Shown: positions 11,926 through 21,685 of the stretch, piece by piece
Layout: the number at the start of each line of letters is the position of its first letter
Numbering within the stretch: position 1 is the first letter of the stretch
NCBI RefSeq assembly: GCF_027580225.2
Contig: NC_073340.2
Coordinates: 36,614,001-36,678,000, forward strand
From: Misgurnus anguillicaudatus
Lineage: Eukaryota; Chordata; Actinopteri; Cypriniformes; Cobitidae
Direction: 5' to 3'
DNA length: 64,000 nucleotides
Program-made: the position numbers and the translations under genes
Notes under the pieces: model-generated
Told to the model about the DNA's origin: nothing
Seen by the model: the letters and a program-made list of their open reading frames with translations, nothing else
Database searches by the model: none

Positions 11926-12885
11926 TTGAGTAACCAAGGTCACCCAATGACTGACAACGCGGGGCCAGCAGCCCCACCCCGTGCCACACCCGTTATCATG
12001 GGCAGCCCATGGGTCCAGAGATATGGAGGAGCAGAGTCGGAGGTACGCCTGACCGAATGGAAGGCCCAACTGGAGTACTTGGCCGACTTGCAGGGCCTTA
12101 GCGCCGCCCAGCGGCTCCAATTTGTGTTGAACTCCCTAGAAGGAGAAGCACGGCGAGAGGTACAAGCCGCCCCCGAAGCAATTAGAGCCACCGCCCAGAC
12201 TGTGTTCCAGTTCCTTGCTGAACAATATGGTGACCATACCCCCGTAGCTGTCCTCCGTTCACAATTTTTTAATTGTAAACAAGGCCCCCGACAACCTATT
12301 CGAGCTTTTGCCCTCAGGCTGCGGGAGCAGTTCACTCGCCTGCAAGCCCGACGAGACCATGGGCTAGGAGATGGAGAAGCCTTGTTACGCGACCAGTTCC
12401 TCCTGGGGATGAAAGAAGGCCCCGTGAGACAAAGTCTGAGGGTCCAGTTCCGGAGGGACCCCGGGCTTACCTTCGAAGATCTAAAGAAGGAGGCGCTAGC
12501 CCTGGAGGGTGATGAGGCCGAAGTAACCGAAACCCCTGTATGTGCAGCCGTAAGTGGAAACACAGCAGCGCCACCTGAACACGCAGACTGGAAGCAAGCC
12601 CTGAGGGTAGAATTGTTGAAAGATGTCCGAGAGCAGATGTCGGAGCTATCTAAGACCCTCTTGGGAGAATTTCGCCAAAGTAGGGCGCAAGAGGAACCGA
12701 GGCCGGCACCCCGAGAGCGAGTCTACTCTGAGAGGGGCCGAGAGCCACCGGGACGCCCGAATCGTTTGAACCGGCCCCGCTTCGAGTGGGATGACCAAGG
12801 GCGGCCAATCTGCAATCGGTGTGGAGAACCAGGGCATTACAGTCGCCAGTGTGGGCCTCGCAGGGCATCGGAGGGGGGTTTTTAA
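11926..12885 (+). CDS. gag: retrotransposon Gag polyprotein
   Basis: Structural capsid/nucleocapsid protein of the gypsy element, 319 residues, packaging the RNA into cytoplasmic particles. The first ATG is 11 bases after the primer-binding site; a second in-frame ATG at 11947 is an alternative start. Residues about 35-180 form a helical retrotransposon-gag region with conserved-type words EQYGDHTPVAVLRSQF and LREQFTRLQ. An Arg/Pro-rich linker follows, and a CCHC zinc knuckle of the CX2CX4HX4C form (CNRCGEPGHYSRQC) sits at about residues 296-309. The stop TAA 12883-12885 directly follows the slippery heptamer. Pol is in the -1 frame, overlapping the gag end. No breaks seen. Confidence 0.9.
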   Translation: MSNQGHPMTDNAGPAAPPRATPVIMGSPWVQRYGGAESEVRLTEWKAQLEYLADLQGLSAAQRLQFVLNSLEGEARREVQAAPEAIRATAQTVFQFLAEQYGDHTPVAVLRSQFFNCKQGPRQPIRAFALRLREQFTRLQARRDHGLGDGEALLRDQFLLGMKEGPVRQSLRVQFRRDPGLTFEDLKKEALALEGDEAEVTETPVCAAVSGNTAAPPEHADWKQALRVELLKDVREQMSELSKTLLGEFRQSRAQEEPRPAPRERVYSERGREPPGRPNRLNRPRFEWDDQGRPICNRCGEPGHYSRQCGPRRASEGGF

Positions 12886-15800
12886 GACGACCGGCCACAG
12901 TGGGTCGTGTGGCCGGGGCCCCTAGAGAAGACCCTGGAAGACGTGAGAAGTCTAGAGACCAGATGGTTGGGCACAGCCCAGTGGCGGAGGTGAAGGTATG
13001 TGGCAAGACAATACAGTGCCTAGTAGATACGGGCTCTCAAGTGACATTGTTTGCGGAAAGTCTCTCGCAGGAAGTATTTGGGAAGCAGAGTGCCCAAGGA
13101 GGGGAGGCCCCCTGGCTGACGTTGCGGGGCGCCAACGGCCTAGAGATCCCTTATATTGGCTACCGGCTGACGGACGTAGAAGTTCATGGGGTGTTGGTTC
13201 CCCAAAAAGGAGTGATTATCGTGGAGGACAGATGTTTGGGTGTCCATCGAGCCCTATTAGGTATGAACGTCCTCTCCGAATGTTGGGAGGAGTTATTTCG
13301 GGCTAAGCCCGGCCCTAGGATCTCCCCTGTCGAGAGGCCCCTATGGGAGCAAGTAGTAGCCGACTGTCGTCGGGTCCAGATGACCCAGGTCCGCAGAGGC
13401 CGGGAGGAGGTAGGAAGAGTGATGTGTCGATTCGCTCTGTCTATTCCCCCTAGGAGTGAGGCCATGGTGTGGGCGAGAGTAGCCCCCCGAGGAGTTGGCC
13501 CCGAAGAATGGGTATTGGTTGAACCTCACGCCGATTGCCCCCAAGTGGAAGTAGCACGAGGCCTAGCGGCGGTCCGCCGGGGGAGGGTCCCTGTGAAGGT
13601 CCGAAACGACCACCCCTACCCAGTATACTTACACCGACACCAGCGGCTGGCCCGATTAACGGGGGTTGCGCCCCATCAGGTGAGGGAGGAGAGAGATGTT
13701 AGTTTCCGTCAGGTGTGCCCCACCGTCATCGAGGTGGCCCTGACACAGATAGAAGCCCCCTCGAACAACGGGGGGAGGGACGTGCCGAGACACTTGGCCG
13801 GTGAGTCCCTGCAAGGGGAGAAATTGGAACAGGCGCAGACACAAAGGCTCCAAACCCTCCTTCAGAAATGGCAACATGTATTCGCAAGACACGAGGAGGA
13901 TTATGGGTGTACTAAGGTGGTGGAACACCATATACCGACTGGAGATGCAGGACCCAGTAGAGAGAGGTACCGGCCGATCCCACCCACCTTGTATACAGAG
14001 GTACGCTCACTACTGCAGGGTATGCTGGAGCGAGGCGTCGTCCGGGAAAGTAGTAGCCCATGGGCAGCCCCTATCGTACTTGTACAGAAAAAGTCAGGAG
14101 CTTGGAGGTTTTGTGTGGACTATCGGAAGCTTAACTTGGTGACCAAGAAAGACGCTTTTCCCTTACCCCGGATTGAAGACTCCCTTGCCGGTCTCACGCG
14201 GTCTGCTTGGTACTCTACTTTGGATCTGGCCAGTGGATATTGGCAGTTGCCAGTGGCCGAGGCCGATAGAGAGAAGACCGCCTTCACGACCCCGTTCGGA
14301 CTATTCGAGTGGGAACGGATGCCTTTCGGGCTCTGTAACGCTCCGGCCACGTTCCAACGCCTCATGCAGCGCTGTCTTGGAGGTCAGTTAATGGAGTCTG
14401 TCTTGGTATATTTGGATGATGTAATTGTGTATTCCCCAGATTTCGAGTCTCACCTCCGACACCTCGAAGAGGTTTTTCAGGCGATGGAGAAATATGGACT
14501 GAAGTTACAACCCGAAAAATGTCATCTGTTGAGGCGGGAAGTCCAGTTCCTGGGCCACGTAGTCAGCGCTGCTGGGGTGGCCGTAGACCCTGGGAAGGTC
14601 TCCGCGGTAAGAGACTGGAGTGCACCCAAGACTGTGAGGCAAGTGCGGTCATTTCTAGGGTTTGTGGGGTACTACAGACGGTTCATAAAAGACTTTTCAA
14701 AGATTGCCAAGCCCCTTAACCAGCTACTGGTCGGCACAGGGCGAAACCGGGGACGGGGGTCACCCCCTATCGATTGGGACGAGACCTGTGAGGGGGCATT
14801 TCAGAGATTGAAACAGGAATTGTTACAGGCTCCTATCTTGGCCTATGCAGACTTTACCCAACCATTTCTCTTGTACACAGACGCTAGCAATCTGGGGCTG
14901 GGAGCAGTCTTGGCCCAACGACAAGCGGGTACGGAACGGGTGATCGCCTACGCAAGCCGAAGCCTCCACCCAGCGGAGAGGAACGACGCGAATTACAGCT
15001 CATTCAAACTGGAACTGCTGGCCCTGAAGTGGGCCCTGAGCGAGAAGTTCAAGGACTACCTCTGGGGTGCTAAGGTAACGGTGATCACAGACAATAATCC
15101 TCTGGTTCATTTACAGACAGCGAAGTTGGGGGCTGTGGAGCAGCGCTGGGTGGCACAACTTGCCAATTTCGATTACCAACTGCAGTATCGGCCCGGCCGG
15201 GAACACACGAACGCACATGTCTTGTCCCGATTGCCAGAGGTGGACGGCCCCGGTGGCTGGAATGGCCAAGAAGAGGAAAGCCAGGGGGAAGGCTACCTGA
15301 TAGGGGTCGTGGAAGCACCAGGAGGCCAGCAGGAGGCGGCACCCGGGAGCTGGGGTTGGGACCCCTGCCGGTGGAAAGGAAGACAGGCCCAGGATCAGGA
15401 TTTATGGCAGGTGAAGATGTGGGTGGAGCAAGGCCGGCGGCCAACGTCGTCCGAGAGGCTGACCCAGACAGAGACAGGAAAGAGACTGCTGGGACAGTGG
15501 GACAAGCTGGAGATACAGGAGGGGGTGCTTTGCCGAAAAGTAAGTGATCCGAAGCTGGGCGAGGAGGTGCGCCAGATCGTGGTGCCCGCCGACCAAACAG
15601 CAGCCCTGGTGTCTGCCTACCATGACCAGCTGGGGCACCAGGGACAAGAACGGACCGCCTCACTGCTGCGTAGGTTCTTCTACTGGCCGGGGCTGGAAGC
15701 ATCAGTACGTAGCTTGGTCCAAGCTTGCCCCAGGTGTATGTTATTCAAGTCTCGACGAGAGGCCCGAGCGCCGATGATACCCATATGTGCCAAAGCCCCC

Positions 15801-17015
15801 CTTCACATCATGGCGATGGATTTCCTGACCCTGGGCCGGCCACAGGACCGCTATCCGAACATCCTAGTAATCACCGACCTGTTTACAAAGTATGCATGGG
15901 CAGTCCCCACCCTCGATCAGACGGCAAGTACCACCGCAACGGCTTTATGGCGGCACGTCTTCCAAACATTCGGATGTCCAGAGTTCTTACACTCAGACCA
16001 AGGGGCTAATTTCGAATCAAAGGTGATCCGGGAATTATGCCAGCTGTATGGGTGCACAAAGACCCATACGACGTCATATCACCCTCAAGGAAACGGCTGC
16101 TGCGAGAGGTTTAATCAAACCCTGTTGGGGCTCTTAGGGACCTTGGATCAACGGAAGCAGAGTGATTGGGTGAGTGCTCTACCGAATCTCTTACAAGCTT
16201 ATAATAACAGCATTCATAGTACGACGGGGTATGCCCCCACTTATCTGATGTTCGGTAGGCATGTGCGGATGCCGACGGACCTGGTCCTGGGAGCGGCCGC
16301 GGGCCAGGAGGAAGGAAGCGTGACGGAATGGGTGGGGCGCCATCACCAACGGCTGCACTTTGCCTACGAGCAGGTATCCCAGAAAATACGGGCCACAGGA
16401 GAAAAGAACAAGCGGTTGTACGACCGGACGGCCCGGGAAGCCCCCTTGTTACCAGGCGAGAGAGTCCTGGTACGAGACAACCGGCGGCAAGGCAAAGGAA
16501 AGTTGAGCGACCGCTGGGAGGCCATCCCGTACGTAGTCTGTAGGCAGCAGAGACCGGGCCAGCCGGTGTATACCATCCGGCCGGAAGGAAAGGCCGGCCC
16601 GGAACGGGTGGTACACCGAAACATGATTCGCCCTTGTCCAAATTATCCCGAGGTCACGGAGGAGGTAGTTGCAGAGCCGGCACCGACGGCCCCCTGGATG
16701 GAAGGATGGGCTGTGGTACCAGGCTTACCTGTGGTGGCACCACCCCCGGCCGCCCCAGGGGAGCCAGAACTAGCACCTGAGCCAGCTGAACCCCCGGCCG
16801 CCCAGGGGCAGCCAGGACCAGCACCAGAGCCAGCCGAACTCCTGGCCGCCCAAAGACAACCTGAGGTTGTGCCCGAGCCCGCCGAACCTGACTCCCCTGT
16901 AAGGCGCTCTCAACGGGAGAACCGCGGCCGGCCCCCGTCCCGCTATGGTGAGTGGACTACTCAAAGGCATTCCAGGGACTGGAATGTATTGGCGGGGGAG
17001 GATGTCACGGGGTGA
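12819..17015 (+). CDS. pol: retrotransposon Pol polyprotein (PR-RT-RH-IN)
   Basis: The frame is open from upstream of the gag stop to TGA 17013-17015, 1,398 residues if counted from the ATG at 12819; real translation most likely enters by -1 frameshift near 12882, so that ATG is nominal. Domains in order: aspartic protease with CLVDTGSQVTLF (about residue 70); reverse transcriptase with YLDDVIVYS (about 530); RNase H beginning TDASNLGLGAVL (about 685); integrase HHCC zinc region from HDQLGHQG to CPRC (about 930-970); integrase core with catalytic Asp in AMDFL (about 1000), Asp in HSDQGANFES (about 1060) and Glu in CCERFNQ (about 1096), spacing D-35-E. The C-terminal 110 residues are Pro/Glu/Ala-rich with short near-repeats. 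No chromodomain is evident. The stop lies 13 bases inside the 3' LTR. Confidence 0.94.
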   Translation: MWRTRALQSPVWASQGIGGGFLRRPATVGRVAGAPREDPGRREKSRDQMVGHSPVAEVKVCGKTIQCLVDTGSQVTLFAESLSQEVFGKQSAQGGEAPWLTLRGANGLEIPYIGYRLTDVEVHGVLVPQKGVIIVEDRCLGVHRALLGMNVLSECWEELFRAKPGPRISPVERPLWEQVVADCRRVQMTQVRRGREEVGRVMCRFALSIPPRSEAMVWARVAPRGVGPEEWVLVEPHADCPQVEVARGLAAVRRGRVPVKVRNDHPYPVYLHRHQRLARLTGVAPHQVREERDVSFRQVCPTVIEVALTQIEAPSNNGGRDVPRHLAGESLQGEKLEQAQTQRLQTLLQKWQHVFARHEEDYGCTKVVEHHIPTGDAGPSRERYRPIPPTLYTEVRSLLQGMLERGVVRESSSPWAAPIVLVQKKSGAWRFCVDYRKLNLVTKKDAFPLPRIEDSLAGLTRSAWYSTLDLASGYWQLPVAEADREKTAFTTPFGLFEWERMPFGLCNAPATFQRLMQRCLGGQLMESVLVYLDDVIVYSPDFESHLRHLEEVFQAMEKYGLKLQPEKCHLLRREVQFLGHVVSAAGVAVDPGKVSAVRDWSAPKTVRQVRSFLGFVGYYRRFIKDFSKIAKPLNQLLVGTGRNRGRGSPPIDWDETCEGAFQRLKQELLQAPILAYADFTQPFLLYTDASNLGLGAVLAQRQAGTERVIAYASRSLHPAERNDANYSSFKLELLALKWALSEKFKDYLWGAKVTVITDNNPLVHLQTAKLGAVEQRWVAQLANFDYQLQYRPGREHTNAHVLSRLPEVDGPGGWNGQEEESQGEGYLIGVVEAPGGQQEAAPGSWGWDPCRWKGRQAQDQDLWQVKMWVEQGRRPTSSERLTQTETGKRLLGQWDKLEIQEGVLCRKVSDPKLGEEVRQIVVPADQTAALVSAYHDQLGHQGQERTASLLRRFFYWPGLEASVRSLVQACPRCMLFKSRREARAPMIPICAKAPLHIMAMDFLTLGRPQDRYPNILVITDLFTKYAWAVPTLDQTASTTATALWRHVFQTFGCPEFLHSDQGANFESKVIRELCQLYGCTKTHTTSYHPQGNGCCERFNQTLLGLLGTLDQRKQSDWVSALPNLLQAYNNSIHSTTGYAPTYLMFGRHVRMPTDLVLGAAAGQEEGSVTEWVGRHHQRLHFAYEQVSQKIRATGEKNKRLYDRTAREAPLLPGERVLVRDNRRQGKGKLSDRWEAIPYVVCRQQRPGQPVYTIRPEGKAGPERVVHRNMIRPCPNYPEVTEEVVAEPAPTAPWMEGWAVVPGLPVVAPPPAAPGEPELAPEPAEPPAAQGQPGPAPEPAELLAAQRQPEVVPEPAEPDSPVRRSQRENRGRPPSRYGEWTTQRHSRDWNVLAGEDVTG
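12876..12934 (+). promoter_or_regulatory. gag/pol -1 ribosomal frameshift signal
   Basis: Slippery heptamer GGGTTTT at 12876-12882 reads G GGT TTT in the gag frame and fits X XXY YYZ; the gag stop follows at once. After an 8-base spacer a perfect 9-bp stem CCGGCCACA / TGTGGCCGG (12891-12899 with 12908-12916) encloses an 8-base loop. Loop bases GGGTC (12902-12906) can pair with GACCC (12930-12934), giving an H-type pseudoknot. Heptamer, spacer and structure all meet the classical retroviral pattern; function is inferred. Confidence 0.85.
16991..17002 (+). promoter_or_regulatory. polypurine tract
   Basis: GGCGGGGGAGGA abuts the 3' LTR start; this is where plus-strand DNA synthesis would be primed. 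One cytosine interrupts it. It is also the coding sequence for the last Pol residues. Confidence 0.75.
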
Positions 17016-19390
17016 CGACTTTTCAGGGCGGAACCAAAAGTTGAGGAAGTTTGGTTCCGCCCGGATGTTTCCGCCCCGACCGGAAAATGGAAACACCGGA
17101 CATCCGGCGGCTCCGCGAAGGCTGTAATCAGCCGATTGGGCACAGCTGTGCCTAGTTGAAGAGATCGCCGAGTAATTGGATAACTGGAGGACAAAGAGGA
17201 GTATAAAAAGCGCAGTTGGAGGACAGTTGTGTTCGTTGTTAGTGTGTGCTGAGGAACGGAGCTGTGCTCATTGTCAGACGTGGTGGCTGTCTGTATTTCT
17301 CTCTCTCTCCCTCTCTCACTGTAGTTGACGGTGGACCTGCTGGAGTAAACGGAAAATCCGATGAGAAGAAAGGAACTTTGGTTTAACCAGTACTTCTGAA
17401 GGAGTAAAGCAGGAAGAAAACTGACCTTGTTGTACAACGTAAACAAAGGCTATCCGCTGTGAGTATACTTGTTTGGTGTGGAGTAAACTGCAGAGATTAA
17501 CCTGTGTGATCGTTGGAGTCCTCGAGGAGGAAACGGGCGGCCCTGCCCCTATAATAGCGTGGTGGGCGAGCCGCTGGAAGCATAGATCCAAAACAGCCAC
17601 AGCAACGAGACTTTATTTCGGTCGTGTTTGCCATCGCCCCTAATTAGCCCAAGCGCAGTGGAGGACACCGGGCGCTTTTCCTTGTGGTGTTGCACTTATA
17701 GCGTGGTGAGTGAGACTTTACAAATAATAAGCTTTCACATTGGAGTGGTGCTGTGTATTTGCTGTGGGTTGCTGTGTGTCTTGTAGACGAAGCCCCGTAC
17801 ATCCATCTTCTCTACTGGGCAGAGGACGGAGGGGCTAACGACCTCAGAAATTTCTACTACCATACGCTGTGCGCCGTTTCGGAGGACGAAGGGACGCGGA
17901 CCAAGAGTTGTCCAGGGCTGTAAGAGAAGTATTGGAAGTATTCGTGGTGTACACTTACCTGTGTCTGTCTTTTGTCGCAGAGTCGGAGGCGAAAGAGTCC
18001 GCCGCCCCCGTGGTCCCTACAAAGGGGCGCCCCTGTCCAGGATTCGATCGGCCTACGGGCAGTGGCGATAGGGCAGCGCTCGACCCGGTGAGGTGGTGTG
18101 TGACCTTCGCCCCTCTGCTGACCTACGGAGAAGAAAAAGCCATACCTGCCAGGAGAGTTGTATGCAGCGAAGCCGGTGAGAAATATTCGAAGTCTCAGTA
18201 ACAGTGTCTTGTGTTCTAGCTGGCCACCTGTGGAGAGAGAGAAGAAAGAGAGCGAATAAGTGAAGAACAGACTGTGAATGTGATACCTACCCAGAAAGCT
18301 GTATGCAGCAGAGCCGGTGAGAAACACTCGAAGTCTCAGTAACAGTGTCTTTGTGTCCTAGCGGCCACCTGTGGAGAGAGAGAAGAACGAGAGCGAATAA
18401 GTGCAGAACAGACTGTGAATGTGATACCTACCCAGAAAGCTGTATGCAGCAGAGCCGGTGAGAAATACTCGAAGCCTCAGTAACAGTGTCTTTGTGTCCT
18501 AGCGGCCACCTGTGGAGAGAAAGAGGAACGAGAGTGAATGAGCGAAGAACAGACTGTGAATGTGATACCTACCCAGAACGCTGCAAGCAGCAGAGTCGGT
18601 GAGAAATACTCGAAGCCTCAGTAACAGTGTCTTTGTGTCCTAGCGGCCACCTGTGGGGAGAAAGAAGAACGAGAGTGAATAATTGAAGAACAGACCGTGA
18701 ACGTGATACCTACCCAGAAAGCTGTATGCCGCAGAGCCGGTGAGAAATACTCGAAGTCTCAGTAACAGTGTCTTTGTGTCCTAGTGGCCGCCTGAGGAGA
18801 GAAAGGAGGACGAGAGTGAACAATCGGAGGACAGACGGTGTAACACGCTACCTACCCCGAGAGCTGTAAGCGGCAGAACCGGTGAGAAGCATACCAAATC
18901 CACACTAACCGTGTTTCTGTGTCGCAGTAAACACCTGCGGGAGACGTGAAGGCACGTGGGGCGAGGACCCCCTGCCGGACCGAGGAAGGGCTCACGGACA
19001 GTGAAAAAAACTCCTACCAGTCGCACCTAAATTGTTCTGCCTCCGGGAAAGAAGAAGGAGGGCGCCACGGTTAACAGGGTCCAGGCCGGAGCCTGACGAT
19101 TCCCTCTTTCTCCCGGCTTATGGTGGTTGACACCCCTGTTGCCCTTGCCCCTGTCTGCCCGTGACTACAGTCTCCCTGGAGGGAGGAGAAGAAGCCCATT
19201 AGTTTTAAATCCCCCTTTCCCCAATTCCCCAGTTCTTTTAAATATTTAAATTCAATAAAGCTTGTTTTAAATTTTACTCACCTGTTTCCGTGTTTGTCTG
19301 GTCATTGGGTTGGCTTTGGGGACCTCCTCGAGGTGGGAGTTGAAAAGGGGCGTGGCTTTAGTCAAACACAGCCAGCCCCTAGTGGTGACA
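17003..19390 (+). repeat. 3' long terminal repeat
   Basis: Same length (2,388 bp) and the same layout as the 5' LTR, including TATA box, six-unit 141-bp array and AATAAA. One difference noticed by eye (G at 18790). Confidence 0.94.
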
Positions 19391-20890
19391 GATTTAACGA
19401 CAAAAAGCGTCTCATATGGAAAAAATCCTTACAATATTATTATTTCTCAAAACTTTATGACAAAAATAAGCAACTGTATTCCTACAGTTATTCAAAGATA
19501 CACACATTATTCCGCATATAATTTGAATATTATATAAAAGTATTCATTTAACGGCACGTTTCATATGGCAAATAAATATCCTCACATTAACATAACAGCA
19601 TAATGAAATGAATAAACAGACAATGAAACAGGATTGAAATATAAATTGTATTATTATTACCGGAAAAAAGCAATATTGCTAAAATAATCTCTGAGGTAAA
19701 TGCGTCAAAAACGCTGTTACCCGCACAATAAGTCTAAATGAGCAATAACAGCGAAAAAAGCATTATTAGGCCATGTCTCAAAACTTTATTTGACAAAATA
19801 TATTTAAAAGAAATGTATACTTACAGTTATTCAAAGTGGCACACATTAGTCCATATTACTCCCGTTTATGAGCACGTTTGTCTATGGACTCTCTCTGTTA
19901 TGTAATATATTGACAGGTTCGCATCTCCTTCTTTCAAACATATATCATTTTGTAATTACTACCTTAGGAAAATTAGCCATGATTTTATCATTGTGAAAAT
20001 GTTTTTTTTTTTTGCATATAAAAAACGATTTGTATTTCCGCAATTTTACTACAAATAACATGGTTATGGTAGGCTATATTGTGGAATTGGAGACCATAGT
20101 AAATTTGTGTCTACTGTTGTTTTACAACAAATAAAAACTAAAAGACTATGTTAGTATAATTAAAGAATGGTGAATGGGGCTCACAAAACGCACGCTGTTT
20201 CACACATACTCTGTATGCGGAATAAGCCAAGTTAGCGCTGAGGTACCTGTGCATCCTAGTCAGTCTCCTCAGAGCGGTTGTTTTCGGCGGCGGCTGGACT
20301 GACGGTCACCATGGGTTGCGGTCGCGTCTGACCCCAAAACATGTTTTTATTTCTCAAAAAAAAATCAGTAGACTGGTGCAGAAGTTTTATGCGAGTTACT
20401 AAAGTTAGTTATTTTTCACGAGGCTTTAATATTTAATTTGTTATAGCCTAATGTTAGGAAGGCTAATATCTTGCACTTTCTTCTGGCTTGAATAATTTTG
20501 AGTTACATTTTGACAAAACCTTTCAGATCTAAGTATTATGTTTTTTGTTTAATTTAATGTTAAACATGAATCTGTTTTTTTTTTTTTTTGGAACTAATGA
20601 GGTCTCTTTTTAAGAACGCTGGCTCGCAGCTGCAGGTTCCGCTGCTTTAGAGCACCGCACATGCACGCACATATATGTTTGAAACATAGTTTAACTGTCT
20701 GCCACAAATTGATCTTGTAATAAAGGTCTCATCGAGGAAAAACACGCTGTATATTTGTATTCATTGCATTTTTTAAGTATTAAAGTTAAATAACAAATTT
20801 TATTATAAAAAATATTAATGATTAATCGATAGTCGATCGTTAATTCTCCCGACGATCGACAAAGAAAACTTAATCGAATGCCCATCCCTA
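19391..20890. mobile_element. right-hand portion of the interrupted hAT-like element
   Basis: About 1.5 kb of AT-rich sequence with a GC-richer patch at 20240-20330 (CGGTTGTTTTCGGCGGCGGC). I looked for a transposase here and found no supportable frame. Ends at the perfect right inverted repeat ATGCCCATCCCTA. Confidence 0.6.
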
Positions 20891-20898
20891 GTGTTCAG
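20891..20898. repeat. 8-bp target-site duplication, right copy
   Basis: GTGTTCAG, identical to 8983-8990. Confidence 0.9.
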
Positions 20899-21435
20899 TA
20901 CTTACGTACTGTAGTGTCTCCTTGATTTTCAACTGGTGTCCATGTAGAGCTCTGTGCATAAGTGTAAATGTGTTCAGTAAGTGATATGTGTTACTGTTGT
21001 GGACTGTTGGTAAATATAGACGACAGATGATAGAGAGACAGCTGAGAAGCTTCGAGGGATAGAGTTTGATCTTTGTTATCTAGCTATCTAAATGATTTTA
21101 TGCTCATAAATGTTGAGTAGAACAGATGTACTGTAATCTTAAGTATTAAATATTTTAAATATCTAAATCAAATCAAAATTGCTCATCTACTACTATTGTA
21201 TATATCTCGTCATTTTGTGAGCAAATAGGGAGTGAATGTTGTTAATCTTTCTTAATCTTTAAACAAAACTGTAACTTTTCCCCACATCTAAAAAATATTT
21301 TAATGTTTTATTTGACATAATTATGCAAAGGACAAGCCAGTCAAGTCCCTAAAAATCCCATCATCCATTTTTCCATTGAATATGTTTGGATGTCACATCA
21401 TCTAACATAACACAAGTCAAATTTGCAATTTATGT

Positions 21436-21490
21436 TCCTGTTGCTCAGTTTGTAAAGCACAAAGGTCATGGGTTCGAATCTGTCAGGGTT
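21436..21490 (+). repeat. fragment of a tRNA-derived SINE
   Basis: TTGCTCAGTTTGTAAAGCAC followed by GGTCATGGGTTCGAATCTG resembles RNA polymerase III A-box and B-box (GGTTCGAATC) sequences, but no acceptor stem closes, so this is not a tRNA gene. Confidence 0.5.
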
Positions 21491-21685
21491 TTCGTCATGT
21501 GTTCATGTCTTTTATTTTGAAGTTTCAGGTGCATGTCTTTTATTTTGATATCAGTAATTGCCATGTTTGTATCTTGTTTCATGTCATGTTCCCATTGGCC
21601 CACTTCCTCTTTATAAGCCCTCTTGTCTTTATAGTGTCAATTTTTGAATGTATTTGAGGATTGTCGTCATGTGTAGTTGCCCAAT

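Larger units (their letters stand above)
9504..19390 (+). mobile_element. complete Ty3/gypsy LTR retrotransposon
   Basis: The element is 9,887 bp: 5' LTR 9504-11891, internal region 11892-17002, 3' LTR 17003-19390. Both LTRs are 2,388 bp and begin TGTCAC and end GTGACA. Gene order is gag, then pol with protease, reverse transcriptase, RNase H and integrase in that order, which defines Ty3/gypsy (Metaviridae) as opposed to copia. There is no env frame. Gag and pol frames are both open throughout, so the copy looks potentially autonomous. Flanking pentamers are gtatt and gattt, not a clean duplication. It sits inside the hAT-like element and so inserted later. Confidence 0.95.
8991..20890. mobile_element. 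hAT-like DNA element, split by a gypsy retrotransposon
   Basis: Ends TAGGGATGGGCAT (8991-9003) and ATGCCCATCCCTA (20878-20890) are perfect inverted repeats, flanked by an exact 8-bp duplication GTGTTCAG. Inside the ends, AATTAATCGACGATCGATAA and the matching right-hand stretch rich in CGATCG extend the inverted similarity imperfectly. Removing the gypsy element (9504-19390) leaves about 2.0 kb: 8991-9503 and 19391-20890. I find no transposase frame in those parts, so the element looks non-autonomous. It lies upstream of the DUSP13B-like gene, about 70 bp from that gene's start codon. Confidence 0.85.

Noticed and set aside
15085..15702. Minus-strand open frame of 205 codons opposite pol
   Set aside because: Shadow of the GC-rich RNase H/integrase coding sequence.
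21436..21490. Possible tRNA gene (B-box GGTTCGAATC)
   Set aside because: No acceptor or anticodon stem forms; interpreted as a SINE fragment. The same applies to 49998-50117.
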